From Flavobacterium odoriferum (lineage in GTDB: Bacteria; Bacteroidota; Bacteroidia; Flavobacteriales; Flavobacteriaceae), in NCBI RefSeq assembly GCF_025499515.1, contig NZ_JAMKFA010000012.1, positions 1 to 64,000 on the forward strand: a stretch of DNA of 64,000 bases, given 5' to 3'. A model generated the notes under the pieces. That model was not told where the DNA came from. It worked only from the letters and a program-made list of their open reading frames with translations, and searched no databases. This document shows positions 9,505 to 17,657 of the stretch, piece after piece. Position numbers and translations under genes: made by a program. Positions within the stretch are counted from its first letter, which is position 1, and every line of letters starts with the position of its first letter.

Positions 9505-9693
9505 TTAATCTTGAATCTTAAATACTTTTCTCAAAATATCTTCCATTAAACACCATTTGGTAATGGACGATTGCAATAAATTGGCTCCTACAAAAATGGT
9601 AAACCAAAACCAATTTTCATTCACATACATTCCTAACAGCACACTTAAAATAATGAAGGTTCCTGCTATTGCTCTTATTAATCTGTTTATCAT
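9505..9693 (-). CDS. DUF2892 (YgaP-type) small membrane protein
   Basis: The 62-residue protein has two hydrophobic segments (AIAGTFIILSVLLGMYV and WFWFTIFVGANLLQSSI) and the family signature NLLQSSITKWC with one Cys. DUF2892 is the membrane module that in YgaP is fused to a rhodanese domain, and free-standing copies usually accompany sulfur-transfer or detoxification genes. It is the last gene of the TolC-RND operon, 11 bases after the PII-like gene. Its role is not established; membrane anchoring or sulfur handling near the pump is speculation. Confidence 0.8.
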   Translation of the reverse strand: MINRLIRAIAGTFIILSVLLGMYVNENWFWFTIFVGANLLQSSITKWCLMEDILRKVFKIQD

Positions 9694-9704
9694 ACTCTTT
9701 GATT

Positions 9705-10010
9705 TTAATTATATTGTTCTACTGCTAAAACGGCCAAATGGACCTGTGAAGTTGACTCTTGATGTGTATTAAATTTATTGACTAAATCAAATAAAATAGT
9801 CACGTTCTCTTTTAAAACATAAGCATAAAAAACGATTGATTCTGTTTCATTCATTTCTGAACCAAACCAATTAGATTCTACACTTTCCTCTGAAGCATCT
9901 CTAAAACCTTTTACATCTCTGTACGAATACGATTTAACTTTCGCTTCTTTTAGCATTTTTTTGATGTCTTTTTCAAACTCTGCTATTGCTGTGATTACTA
10001 CTAATTTCAT
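9705..10010 (-). CDS. PII/CutA-like small protein of the efflux operon
   Basis: The 101-residue protein begins MKLVVITAIAEFEKDIKKML and ends in a second hydrophobic strand VHLAVLAVEQYN. This beta-alpha-beta pattern resembles PII and CutA-like trimers. It also has the WFGSEMNETES segment typical of short proteins found behind RND pumps in Bacteroidota. The assignment rests on the pattern and on context only. It follows the RND gene after 44 bases, a gap that contains a copy of a dispersed repeat (10024-10048). A PII-like fold would suggest allosteric control of the pump, but this is inference. Confidence 0.5.
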   Translation of the reverse strand: MKLVVITAIAEFEKDIKKMLKEAKVKSYSYRDVKGFRDASEESVESNWFGSEMNETESIVFYAYVLKENVTILFDLVNKFNTHQESTSQVHLAVLAVEQYN

Positions 10011-10023
10011 GTTTTTATTTTTT

Positions 10024-10048
10024 AGATTCTGAAACGAGTTCAGAATGT
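10024..10048. repeat. Dispersed intergenic repeat, short copy
   Basis: The imperfect palindrome GATTCTGAAA...GAGTTCAGAATG is a short version of the repeat at 45431-45480 and 57146-57194, missing about 22 internal bases. Confidence 0.7.
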
Positions 10049-10054
10049 CATAAT

Positions 10055-13000
10055 TTAATTATTTTTCTCCCATTTTTTACGCTCTACAATGTAGTAGATC
10101 AAAGGCACCACGATTAATGTCAACAATGTTGAAACAATCGCACCAGCAACTAACGAAATGGCTAATCCTTGGAAAATTGGGTCAAACAAAATGATTGAGG
10201 CTCCGATTACCACTGCTCCAGTCGTTAATAAAATTGGAGTGGTTCTAACGGCTCCCGCTTCAATGATAGCTTGTTTCATTGGAATACCATCGTTCAAACG
10301 GATTTCGATAAAGTCAATCAGCAAGACCGAATTTCGCACCATAACTCCTGCTAAAGCAATCATTCCAATGAACGAAGTTGCAGTAAAGAAAGCACCTAAA
10401 ACCCAGTGACCTAATACAATTCCAACCAATGAAAGTGGAATTGCAACCATCATTACTAATGGTGTTTTGAAGTTTTGAAACCAACCTACAATCAACATGT
10501 AAATCACAATAATTACAACTAAGAAAGCAGCTCCTAAATCACGGAACACTTCTAAGGTTATTTGCCATTCGCCATCCCATTTTACGGTGAAATCGCTTTC
10601 ATCAGTTGGAGCATCCATGTACAATTCGTTTACTTTATATCCTTTTGGCAATTGCATTTTTTCTAACTTCTCATTCATTCCTAAAATCGCATATACTGGA
10701 CTTTCTAATGCTCCCGCCATATCAGCTAAAACATACACCACGCGTTTTTGATCTTTTCTGTAAATCGTATTTTGAAGTGTATCTGTAGTAACTTTTACCA
10801 AATCGCTCACAGGAACCACATTGCCACGACTGCCTTTGATTTTTAGATTTTGAATATCTTGAATCGAAGTTTTGTCTTTGTCTTCTAATGAAAGCGTAAT
10901 ACCTACAGGATTATTCGAACGTTCATCGTACAAGTTAGAAACTGGCATTTCTCTCAACAAATACGTTAAGTTACCAACTACTTGCTGTGGAGCAATTCCG
11001 TTTAACATGGCTTTTTCTCTGTCAACTTCTAATTTGTATTCTACTTGAGGTGCTTCTACCATCCAATCGGTATCTACTACATCAGAAGTAGTTTCCAAAA
11101 TGGTTTTAACTTGGTTCGCAACTTTAATTTGGTCTTCATAATTTGGTCCATACACCTCAGCAACTAACGTAGATAAAACAGGTGGTCCTGGTGGCACTTC
11201 AACGATTTTTACATTCGCACCATATTTTTTTGCAATTTTTTGCACTTCTGGACGAACCACTTTTGCAATATCATGACTTTGTAAATCTCTATCTTCTTTG
11301 TGTAGTAAATTCACCTGAATATCAGCCATATTGCTTCCACCACGCATATCATAATGACGCACCAAACCATTAAATGTTATTGGAGCCGATGCACCTACAT
11401 AATTCTGATAATCCACCACTTCTGGAACCGTTGAAAGATATTGCGCAATTTCTTTAGTAACCGCTGCTGTTCGTTCTAACGTAGTTCCTTCTGGCATATC
11501 AATTACGACTTGGAATTCGTTTTTATTATCAAAAGGCAACATTTTAACCGCAACTGATTTCGTAAAAAACAGCATAACCGAACCGATTAACAAAACGCCT
11601 GTTACCAAAAACATTAGATTACGTTTTTTAGAATTGTCTAAAAGTGGTTCTTCAATTTTTTTGTAAATTCTATAAATCCACGAGGTTTCTAAACCTTGTT
11701 CTTCTTTGTGTTCTTGTTCGTCTTTTTCGTGTAATAAATGGTATCCCAAATAAGGTGTAACGGTCAAAGCTACAAACAACGATAATATCATCGCAATCGA
11801 AGCACCAATTGGCATCGGACTCATGTAAGGTCCCATCATACCAGACACGAAAGCCATTGGCAAAATAGCTGCAATTACAGTAAAAGTCGCTAAAATGGTT
11901 GGGTTTCCTACTTCGTTAATCGCATAAATAGCCGCTTGTTTGAATGGGAGTCGCTTCATTTTGAAATGACGGTGCATGTTTTCGGCAATAATAATACTGT
12001 CGTCTACTACGATTCCTACCACAAAAACTAAGGCAAAAAGCGTGATTCGATTTAAGGTATATCCCAATAAGTAATAACTAAATAAAGTCAATGCAAAGGT
12101 CAATGGAACGGAGAAAAACACTACTAATCCGCCTCTCCAACCCATCGCTAACATTACTAAAACGGTTACTGCAATAATAGCAACACCTAAGTGTAATAAT
12201 AGCTCACCTACTTTGTGCGATGCTGTTTCTCCATAGTTTCTAGAAACTTCAACGTGTACATCAGACGGAATTACATTTTTCTTTAAAGCTTCTACTCGTT
12301 CCAGAATTTTCTCTGAAATTTTCATTGCATCCGCACCTTTAACTTTTGCAATCGAAATGGTTACGGCTGGATATTCTGAATTGTGTTTTGAGAATTTTTC
12401 ATTCGCTTTTCCGTATCCAAAAGAAACATAATTCTTAGGTGTTTGTGGTCCGTCTTGAATGGATGCGACTTGTTTTAGATAAACGGGCATATTGTTATTT
12501 ACACCAACGACCAAGTTTTCTACATCTTCCGAAGAGGCTAAAAATTTACCTGTAGTAACTAAATATTCAGTGTCATTTTGCACAAAACTTCCTGATTGCG
12601 AACTTCCATTATTGGCTTGAATCATTTGCATAATACTCAACGCATCTACACCATTTTCGCCCATTTTATCTTTGTCTAAAACTACTTTTAGCTCGCGTGT
12701 TCTTCCACCAATTTCTTTCGTAATCGCAACGTCTTTTACTTTTTCAACTTCCGAAGTAACTTCTTCTGCTATTTGACGCAATTGAAAATCATCGTATTTT
12801 TCGCTCCATAGTGTTAATCCCAACATCGGAACATCGTCAATAGAACGCGTTTTCACCATTGGTTGATAAACACCTTGTGGAAACATATTTTGGTGTTTCA
12901 TCAATTCATCGTATAATTTTACATACGAATCTTCGCTGTTTTCACCCACATAAAATTGCACCACCATCATGGCCTGACCGTTCATGGCCATACTGTGAAT

Positions 13001-13252
13001 GTGCTCTACTCCTTTGATGTTTGAAATTACTTTTTCAAGCGGTTTAATCACTCTACTTTCTACTTCGCTTGGACTTGCACCTGGATAACCCACCATTACG
13101 TCGGCCATAGGAACATTAATTTGTGGTTCTTCTTCTCTTGGAATTAAGAACGAACTGTATGTACCAATTATCATCAACGCTACCATCAATAAAATGGTTA
13201 GCTTTGAGTTGATGAAAAAATTGGCTATTTTACCTGATATACCTTCTTGCAT
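10055..13252 (-). CDS. RND-family efflux pump, inner-membrane subunit (AcrB/HAE type)
   Basis: The 1065-residue protein has the duplicated RND architecture: one N-terminal membrane helix, a large periplasmic loop, helices 2-6, one further helix, a second periplasmic loop and helices 8-12. The N-terminus contains the hallmark PREEEPQINVPMADVMVGYPGASPSEVE. Membrane helix 4 carries the proton-relay Asp pair in VFVVGIVVDDSIIIAENMHRH. It works with the adaptor and TolC genes upstream in the same operon, in the order TolC, adaptor, pump. The substrate cannot be read from sequence. The operon's promoter carries two copies of the GTAAC-N4-GTTAC dyad, which ties it to the neighbouring respiratory and sulfur genes. 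Confidence 0.95.
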   Translation of the reverse strand: MQEGISGKIANFFINSKLTILLMVALMIIGTYSSFLIPREEEPQINVPMADVMVGYPGASPSEVESRVIKPLEKVISNIKGVEHIHSMAMNGQAMMVVQFYVGENSEDSYVKLYDELMKHQNMFPQGVYQPMVKTRSIDDVPMLGLTLWSEKYDDFQLRQIAEEVTSEVEKVKDVAITKEIGGRTRELKVVLDKDKMGENGVDALSIMQMIQANNGSSQSGSFVQNDTEYLVTTGKFLASSEDVENLVVGVNNNMPVYLKQVASIQDGPQTPKNYVSFGYGKANEKFSKHNSEYPAVTISIAKVKGADAMKISEKILERVEALKKNVIPSDVHVEVSRNYGETASHKVGELLLHLGVAIIAVTVLVMLAMGWRGGLVVFFSVPLTFALTLFSYYLLGYTLNRITLFALVFVVGIVVDDSIIIAENMHRHFKMKRLPFKQAAIYAINEVGNPTILATFTVIAAILPMAFVSGMMGPYMSPMPIGASIAMILSLFVALTVTPYLGYHLLHEKDEQEHKEEQGLETSWIYRIYKKIEEPLLDNSKKRNLMFLVTGVLLIGSVMLFFTKSVAVKMLPFDNKNEFQVVIDMPEGTTLERTAAVTKEIAQYLSTVPEVVDYQNYVGASAPITFNGLVRHYDMRGGSNMADIQVNLLHKEDRDLQSHDIAKVVRPEVQKIAKKYGANVKIVEVPPGPPVLSTLVAEVYGPNYEDQIKVANQVKTILETTSDVVDTDWMVEAPQVEYKLEVDREKAMLNGIAPQQVVGNLTYLLREMPVSNLYDERSNNPVGITLSLEDKDKTSIQDIQNLKIKGSRGNVVPVSDLVKVTTDTLQNTIYRKDQKRVVYVLADMAGALESPVYAILGMNEKLEKMQLPKGYKVNELYMDAPTDESDFTVKWDGEWQITLEVFRDLGAAFLVVIIVIYMLIVGWFQNFKTPLVMMVAIPLSLVGIVLGHWVLGAFFTATSFIGMIALAGVMVRNSVLLIDFIEIRLNDGIPMKQAIIEAGAVRTTPILLTTGAVVIGASIILFDPIFQGLAISLVAGAIVSTLLTLIVVPLIYYIVERKKWEKNN

Positions 13253-13330
13253 GATTTTATAATTTGATGATTTGAAAATTAGATAATTTGAAAATTGATA
13301 AAATCATCTTCAAATTTTCAAATTGACTCA

Positions 13331-14413
13331 TTAATTAATTTGAACTTTAGCTCCGTTAAATAATTTTCCTTCAGCTGAAACGATATATTGTTCCTCTGCT
13401 GATAATCCTGATAAAACTTCTACTTGATTCCCGAATGTTTTTCCGATTCGTAACCATCTTAAAATTGCGACATTGCCGCTTCCTACAGTGTAAATTCCTG
13501 TCAATTGACCTTGTTTTACTAAAGAGGTTTCTGGAACCATAACTACTGTTGATTTTGCTGTAGTTGTTTCTTTTTTAGCGGTTGAAAATTGAACGTTAAC
13601 AAACATTCCAGATAAAATTTCTTTATCCATTTTGTCTAAAGTTACTTTCACCAAATATTGTCCACCCGTATTTTTTGCAGATAAACTCACTTCAGAAACT
13701 TTTCCAGCAACTTCTTTATTTAATGATTTCACGTTGATTTTAACTGGCATTCCGTTTTTTACATTGGAAATATCACTTTCCGAAACCATTGCCGTTACTT
13801 GTAATCTTGAAGCACCTTCTATACTTACTAAAGGCATTCCTGGATTGGCCATATCGCCTTCTTTTACGAAAGTATTAGTTACGGTTCCACTAAATGGAGC
13901 TGTAATATTCGAATAAGAAAACTGCGCCATCACTTCATTACGCATTTGTTTGGCTGCTTCTAAACCTGCTTTTGCCATTTCGTAGCGTGCTGTCATATCG
14001 TCCAATTCTTTTTGCGAAGCCGATTGTTGTGCAAACAAATTCACAAAACGATCATAATCTTTCTTAGCATTGTTATACCCTGCAGTTGCTTGTGTAATTG
14101 AAGCGTCAACTTGTGCTTTTTTCGCTTGTAAATCGGTATTATTGATGCTTACTAAAAGTTGTCCAGCCGAAACATTTTGTCCCACTTTCACATTCACTTT
14201 GGTTACATATCCCATCATTCTTGTGCTTAGATTCGCACTATTTTCCGATTCGATTTTTCCACTTGCTGTTATGTATGGACTATTAGAATTTCCCGAATTT
14301 CCAGCCACTTTTACTGGAACTGCAGGTAAATCAGCTACATTTTCTTTTTTATCACTCCCACAAGAAGTTAAGATTAGTGAAGACAAAGTGATTATAGTTA
14401 TTATCTTTTTCAT
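13331..14413 (-). CDS. RND efflux periplasmic adaptor (membrane fusion) lipoprotein
   Basis: The 360-residue protein has a lipobox LILTSC with Cys18, so the mature protein should be anchored to the inner membrane by lipid. After a Ser/Asn-rich linker come the beta-barrel and lipoyl half-motif (VTKVNVKVGQNVSAGQLLVSI), an alpha-helical hairpin rich in Ala, Lys and Glu (about residues 105-165), and the second lipoyl half (SNITAPFSGTVTNTFVKEGDMANPG). It bridges the RND pump and TolC. The gene is 48 bases after tolC and 78 before the pump gene; the latter gap is AT-rich and has no visible terminator. Confidence 0.95.
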   Translation of the reverse strand: MKKIITIITLSSLILTSCGSDKKENVADLPAVPVKVAGNSGNSNSPYITASGKIESENSANLSTRMMGYVTKVNVKVGQNVSAGQLLVSINNTDLQAKKAQVDASITQATAGYNNAKKDYDRFVNLFAQQSASQKELDDMTARYEMAKAGLEAAKQMRNEVMAQFSYSNITAPFSGTVTNTFVKEGDMANPGMPLVSIEGASRLQVTAMVSESDISNVKNGMPVKINVKSLNKEVAGKVSEVSLSAKNTGGQYLVKVTLDKMDKEILSGMFVNVQFSTAKKETTTAKSTVVMVPETSLVKQGQLTGIYTVGSGNVAILRWLRIGKTFGNQVEVLSGLSAEEQYIVSAEGKLFNGAKVQIN

Positions 14414-14461
14414 ATTATTTAGTTTTGAGTTTGAACTTGTTCTTGAACTTGTTCTTGAGAT

Positions 14462-15769
14462 TTATTTCGTTAAAAATTGTAAGTATTGTTTGGTAAAGTT
14501 ATATTCGAAAACGGCTTGCAAATGCTCTAATTCTTTTTGTGCCATTTGCGTTTCAGCCATCAATAAATCGGTTGTTTTTTCTAATCCTTGTGTAAATCTA
14601 TTTTGACGAATTCTAAAAGCTTCTTGCGATTGTTCAAAAGCTAATTGGGATAAATTCACTTTGTTTTCTGCATCTAGCAATTGACGATTAGTTTTACTCA
14701 ATTCTAACTGACTTTGCTTTTTGTATTGTTCAGTTTCAATTTCGGCTTTTTCAAAATCAGCTTTTGCTTTTTGAGTTTTCCCAATGGTTTTGAATCCGTC
14801 AAAAACATTCCATGATAATTGAGCTCCTAAAACATATCCTTTAGCAGAAGTTTGGAACACATGTTGGTCATACAATTCGTAACTTCCAAAAGCATTTAAT
14901 CGTGGTAAGAATCCAAATTTGAATGATTGAAACATCTTTTTGTACGCTTCAGAAGATTTTTGCATCGCTTGAATATCTTTTCTGGAATCAGAAATTGTTG
15001 TATTCATACTTTCAATTGCAATTGAATTATCTAAAGCTTCTGCTGGCTTGTAGGTTTTTCCAGCCATATCTTCATTCAATAAAAACGCTAAATAATCGGA
15101 TGCGTTTTGCACATTTGATTTGGCATACTGTAATTGATTTGTAATTTCATTCACACGAACTTGAACGTTTAACAAATCGGTTTTTTGCAACATTCCGTTT
15201 TTGAAATAGTTTTCAACCATTTTTAAATTGCCTTGTGCGGTTGTATTGGCTTTTTCCAACACGGTGACAGCTTTATAAGCCAATTGCAATTGCATATATG
15301 CTTTTGAAACTTCCAATTCTAAATATTCTTTAGTTCGTTCCGTTTGTAATTGAAAAGCATCCATTTTTGCTTTAGCGGCTTGTCTTCCATATAAACCATC
15401 TAAATTAAAAAGAGGTTGCTGTACTTCGATTTTAGTTGCGAAGTTTTGCGTTTTTTCGGGATCATTTAACAACGCTGGATTAAAATCGGAAGCAGTTAAA
15501 ATTTCCTGATTTAATTTTGACCCAAATGCCATTAACGGATTAGTTGTTGAAATTCCAGTATGAGAAACATTGATATTAGGCAAAAAAAGTGCATTTGATT
15601 GACGATAATCTGCTTTAGCCGATTGAAATGATTTTTCAGCCACTTTGATTTGTAAATTGTTCTCTGTGACTTTTTGTAACAAATCATTTTTTGAAATCGT
15701 CAGCGTATCTTGTGCAAAACCAGCACCAGTTACCATTCCTAATACGATTAATAAATTGACTTTTTTCAT
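14462..15769 (-). CDS. TolC-family outer-membrane efflux channel
   Basis: The 435-residue protein has a signal peptide ending GAGFAQD and two repeats of the outer-membrane efflux protein family. Each holds long heptad-patterned helices, such as ENNLQIKVAEKSFQSAKADYRQSN and, in the second half, QSQLELSKTNRQLLDAENKVNL. Trimers of this family form the outer-membrane exit duct. It is the first gene of the efflux operon. The promoter just upstream has a -7 element TACATTTG (15798-15805) placed 22 bases from a GTAAC-N4-GTTAC dyad, with a second dyad further up. Confidence 0.93.
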   Translation of the reverse strand: MKKVNLLIVLGMVTGAGFAQDTLTISKNDLLQKVTENNLQIKVAEKSFQSAKADYRQSNALFLPNINVSHTGISTTNPLMAFGSKLNQEILTASDFNPALLNDPEKTQNFATKIEVQQPLFNLDGLYGRQAAKAKMDAFQLQTERTKEYLELEVSKAYMQLQLAYKAVTVLEKANTTAQGNLKMVENYFKNGMLQKTDLLNVQVRVNEITNQLQYAKSNVQNASDYLAFLLNEDMAGKTYKPAEALDNSIAIESMNTTISDSRKDIQAMQKSSEAYKKMFQSFKFGFLPRLNAFGSYELYDQHVFQTSAKGYVLGAQLSWNVFDGFKTIGKTQKAKADFEKAEIETEQYKKQSQLELSKTNRQLLDAENKVNLSQLAFEQSQEAFRIRQNRFTQGLEKTTDLLMAETQMAQKELEHLQAVFEYNFTKQYLQFLTK

Positions 15770-15797
15770 AGTATAGTTTTATTCTTATTTTATATTG

Positions 15798-15866
15798 CAA
15801 ATGTACATTCGTAAAAAAAGGTAGTTGGTAACAAGAGTTACACAGGTTTGTAATACTTGTTACAAA
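15798..15866 (-). promoter_or_regulatory. Promoter of the TolC-RND operon with two GTAAC-N4-GTTAC dyads
   Basis: The proximal dyad is GTAAC-N4-GTTAC at 15828-15841 (perfect). Then come exactly 22 bases and the -7 element TACATTTG (read on the minus strand) at 15798-15805. The distal dyad at 15849-15864 has one mismatch but extended flanking symmetry (15847-15866). The two dyad centres are 22 bp apart, about two helical turns. Confidence 0.75.
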
Positions 15867-15867
15867 T

Positions 15868-15895
15868 GAAAAGAGCACCTCTTCAGATGCTCTTT
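15868..15895 (-). terminator. Terminator behind the sulfide:quinone reductase unit
   Basis: The stem AAAAGAGCA/TGCTCTTTT has a ten-base loop. It lies 48 bases past the microprotein stop and directly before the dyad sites of the efflux promoter. The T-run is short. Confidence 0.6.
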
Positions 15896-15942
15896 TACTA
15901 ACCAATAAAACTAAAAACAATCATCATCTTCAAAAATGATTA

Positions 15943-16074
15943 TTACTTTCTTGTTCCTCCATGTCCACCTGCCACAATTTTTAAAATTCTAATGTTTAAA
16001 TAAAAGAATTTGAATAATTGAATCAATGGATTTTGCATTTTGGAACGCTGTGCGTTTGATATTCTTTGTGTCAT
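15943..16074 (-). CDS. 43-residue basic microprotein downstream of sulfide:quinone reductase
   Basis: An ATG at 16074 opens a frame of 43 codons ending in TAA, 11 bases after the sqr stop, so it is probably co-transcribed. The peptide starts MTQRISNAQRSKMQNPLIQL, continues with the amphipathic and aromatic stretch FKFFYLNIRILKI, and ends VAGGHGGTRK. The Gly/His-rich end and the basic, hydrophobic middle suggest a small peptide that could bind a membrane face or partner protein. I recall similar short ORFs in other Flavobacterium genomes but cannot verify this here. The function is unknown. Confidence 0.55.
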   Translation of the reverse strand: MTQRISNAQRSKMQNPLIQLFKFFYLNIRILKIVAGGHGGTRK

Positions 16075-16085
16075 AATTTTAAAAT

Positions 16086-17546
16086 TTATTCAGGAATTAA
16101 CCACCAAAAAGGTTTCATTTTTGCTTTGTAAAGAAAAGCGTAGTGTAATGCTAATTTCACCCAGTGACCCGCTAAACCAATATCTCCAAAGGTTTTTTTG
16201 ATGTCTCTACCACCAGTATTTGGGTATTTTTTATAATCGGGAACAATTGGATATGTTGTAATACTTACACCGCTTCCTTGTGTCATCCCATAACCTGCAG
16301 ATGCAATACAAGCTGCTCCCATATTCCCCATAGAACCTTTGTGATGCAAGGATTCTTTTCCTGATTTAATGGAATCAATAATATTATCTGCAACTAATTT
16401 TGCTGTAATTCCAGAAGGCATTCCAGTTCTTGGTGGCGATGGAAAAATTTCGGTTCCGTTTTTACTTTTTCGTGGTTTTGAAATGGTATGAGGTGGAGCG
16501 AAAGCAATTCCGGGAGCGAAAATATTTTTATAACTCGGATTTTGATAGGTTTCTGGCCAATCTTGAACCGTCCATTCTTCATAAGGTCTTGGTGTATAAT
16601 CGGCATCCACTACCATAAAGCCTCTGAATAATTTTTCGGTAATATTTTGCCCGTCTTTGTCATACGCTTGAAAACCATGTCCTGAAAAAGCGGGAATTAA
16701 CATCCCAAAATCGAAGGTTTCTGTTTTATATTCGCCTTCTAAATTTTCATAATGTACTAATCCATCTTCCACTTTAGTAACTCCTGCTCCTAAAATCCAT
16801 TTGATGTCACGATCTTCAAAAATCATTTCCACCATATCTTTAGATTTCATATTGAAACCGTTGTATTCCATCAACATACCGTCCATTCCAAAATCACCTA
16901 ATTCGTATTCATTCGAAATCCAAGTAATTTCAGCTTTATCACGAACGCCAAACTTTTGCAATTCTTTTTCTACATTCAAAATATATTCAAATGCAGCACC
17001 TTGACAAGTCGCTTTTGCATGACCCGTTCCAATTAAAATTTTAGCTTTTTTATCCGACTTTTTTAGTTGGTCTATTAGTTTGTGAAGTGCCTCCGATGCA
17101 TGTTCAGCATGATCATAGGTACAAACCGAATATACCTTATTAGTTGCAGGTTGTAAGCCTTCGGTCATATCAAAAGCAAGTTTTGGACCTGTAGCATTGA
17201 TTAAATAATCATAGGTTACTTTTTCTTGTTTACCCAAGTTATCACCAAAAACACCTTCTACTAAAATATAAGGTTTTGCTTCTGAACTATCGCCTTCTGG
17301 ATGAAAGGATACGGCTTTGGCTTGTTTGTATCCAATTCCTTTCCTTTTATATAATGGTTCTAAAGGAAAAATTACTTCCTTTGATTTCATTCTTCCAATT
17401 CCTACCCAAATATTGGATGGCACCCATTGGTAATTTCTGTTAGGAGAAACCACTAAAACTTCGTGCTCTTTGGATAGCTTTCTTCTTAAATGAGCGGCTG
17501 CGGTATGACCCGAAATTCCAGCTCCTAAAACAACTATTTTCGACAT
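16086..17546 (-). CDS. sqr: Sulfide:quinone oxidoreductase-like flavoprotein
   Basis: The enzyme oxidises sulfide and passes electrons to the quinone pool at the cytoplasmic membrane face. The 486-residue protein has the N-terminal FAD-binding motif VVLGAGISGHTAAAHLRRKL, the quinone-reductase-like PSNIWVGIG stretch, and the ATG-type motif INATGPKL. Cysteines in YSVCTYDHAEHA, ATCQGAAFEY and AACIASAGYG are candidates for the redox-active residues of the family. The C-terminus is amphipathic and aromatic (AFLYKAKMKPFWWLIPE), fitting membrane association. The gene lies next to cydAB, whose quinol oxidase tolerates sulfide, and has its own promoter with the shared dyad. A related NAD(P)/FAD oxidoreductase with another sulfur substrate is the main alternative. 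Confidence 0.85.
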   Translation of the reverse strand: MSKIVVLGAGISGHTAAAHLRRKLSKEHEVLVVSPNRNYQWVPSNIWVGIGRMKSKEVIFPLEPLYKRKGIGYKQAKAVSFHPEGDSSEAKPYILVEGVFGDNLGKQEKVTYDYLINATGPKLAFDMTEGLQPATNKVYSVCTYDHAEHASEALHKLIDQLKKSDKKAKILIGTGHAKATCQGAAFEYILNVEKELQKFGVRDKAEITWISNEYELGDFGMDGMLMEYNGFNMKSKDMVEMIFEDRDIKWILGAGVTKVEDGLVHYENLEGEYKTETFDFGMLIPAFSGHGFQAYDKDGQNITEKLFRGFMVVDADYTPRPYEEWTVQDWPETYQNPSYKNIFAPGIAFAPPHTISKPRKSKNGTEIFPSPPRTGMPSGITAKLVADNIIDSIKSGKESLHHKGSMGNMGAACIASAGYGMTQGSGVSITTYPIVPDYKKYPNTGGRDIKKTFGDIGLAGHWVKLALHYAFLYKAKMKPFWWLIPE

Positions 17547-17565
17547 TTTGATTAGTTTAATAAGT

Positions 17566-17610
17566 CAAAATTAGTTGTTATGTATTTGTACTACAGCAAC
17601 ATTTGTTACA
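17566..17610 (-). promoter_or_regulatory. Promoter of the sqr unit with GTAAC-N4-GTTGC dyad
   Basis: On the minus strand GTAAC-N4-GTTGC (17596-17609, one mismatch) is followed by exactly 22 bases and the -7 element TAATTTTG (17566-17573). The sqr ATG follows 19 bases further on. Confidence 0.72.
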
Positions 17611-17611
17611 T

Positions 17612-17642
17612 AAAAAAAACGCCTCGATATTTTCAAGGCGTT
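17612..17642 (-). terminator. Terminator of cydAB
   Basis: On the minus strand the stem AACGCCT/AGGCGTT is followed by eight T, 15 bases after the cydB stop and directly before the sqr dyad. Confidence 0.8.
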
Positions 17643-17657
17643 CTTAATAAATATTTA

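Noticed and set aside
14070..14606. 178-codon plus-strand ORF
   Set aside because: It spans the antisense of the adaptor and tolC genes and their spacer, which are both clear families.
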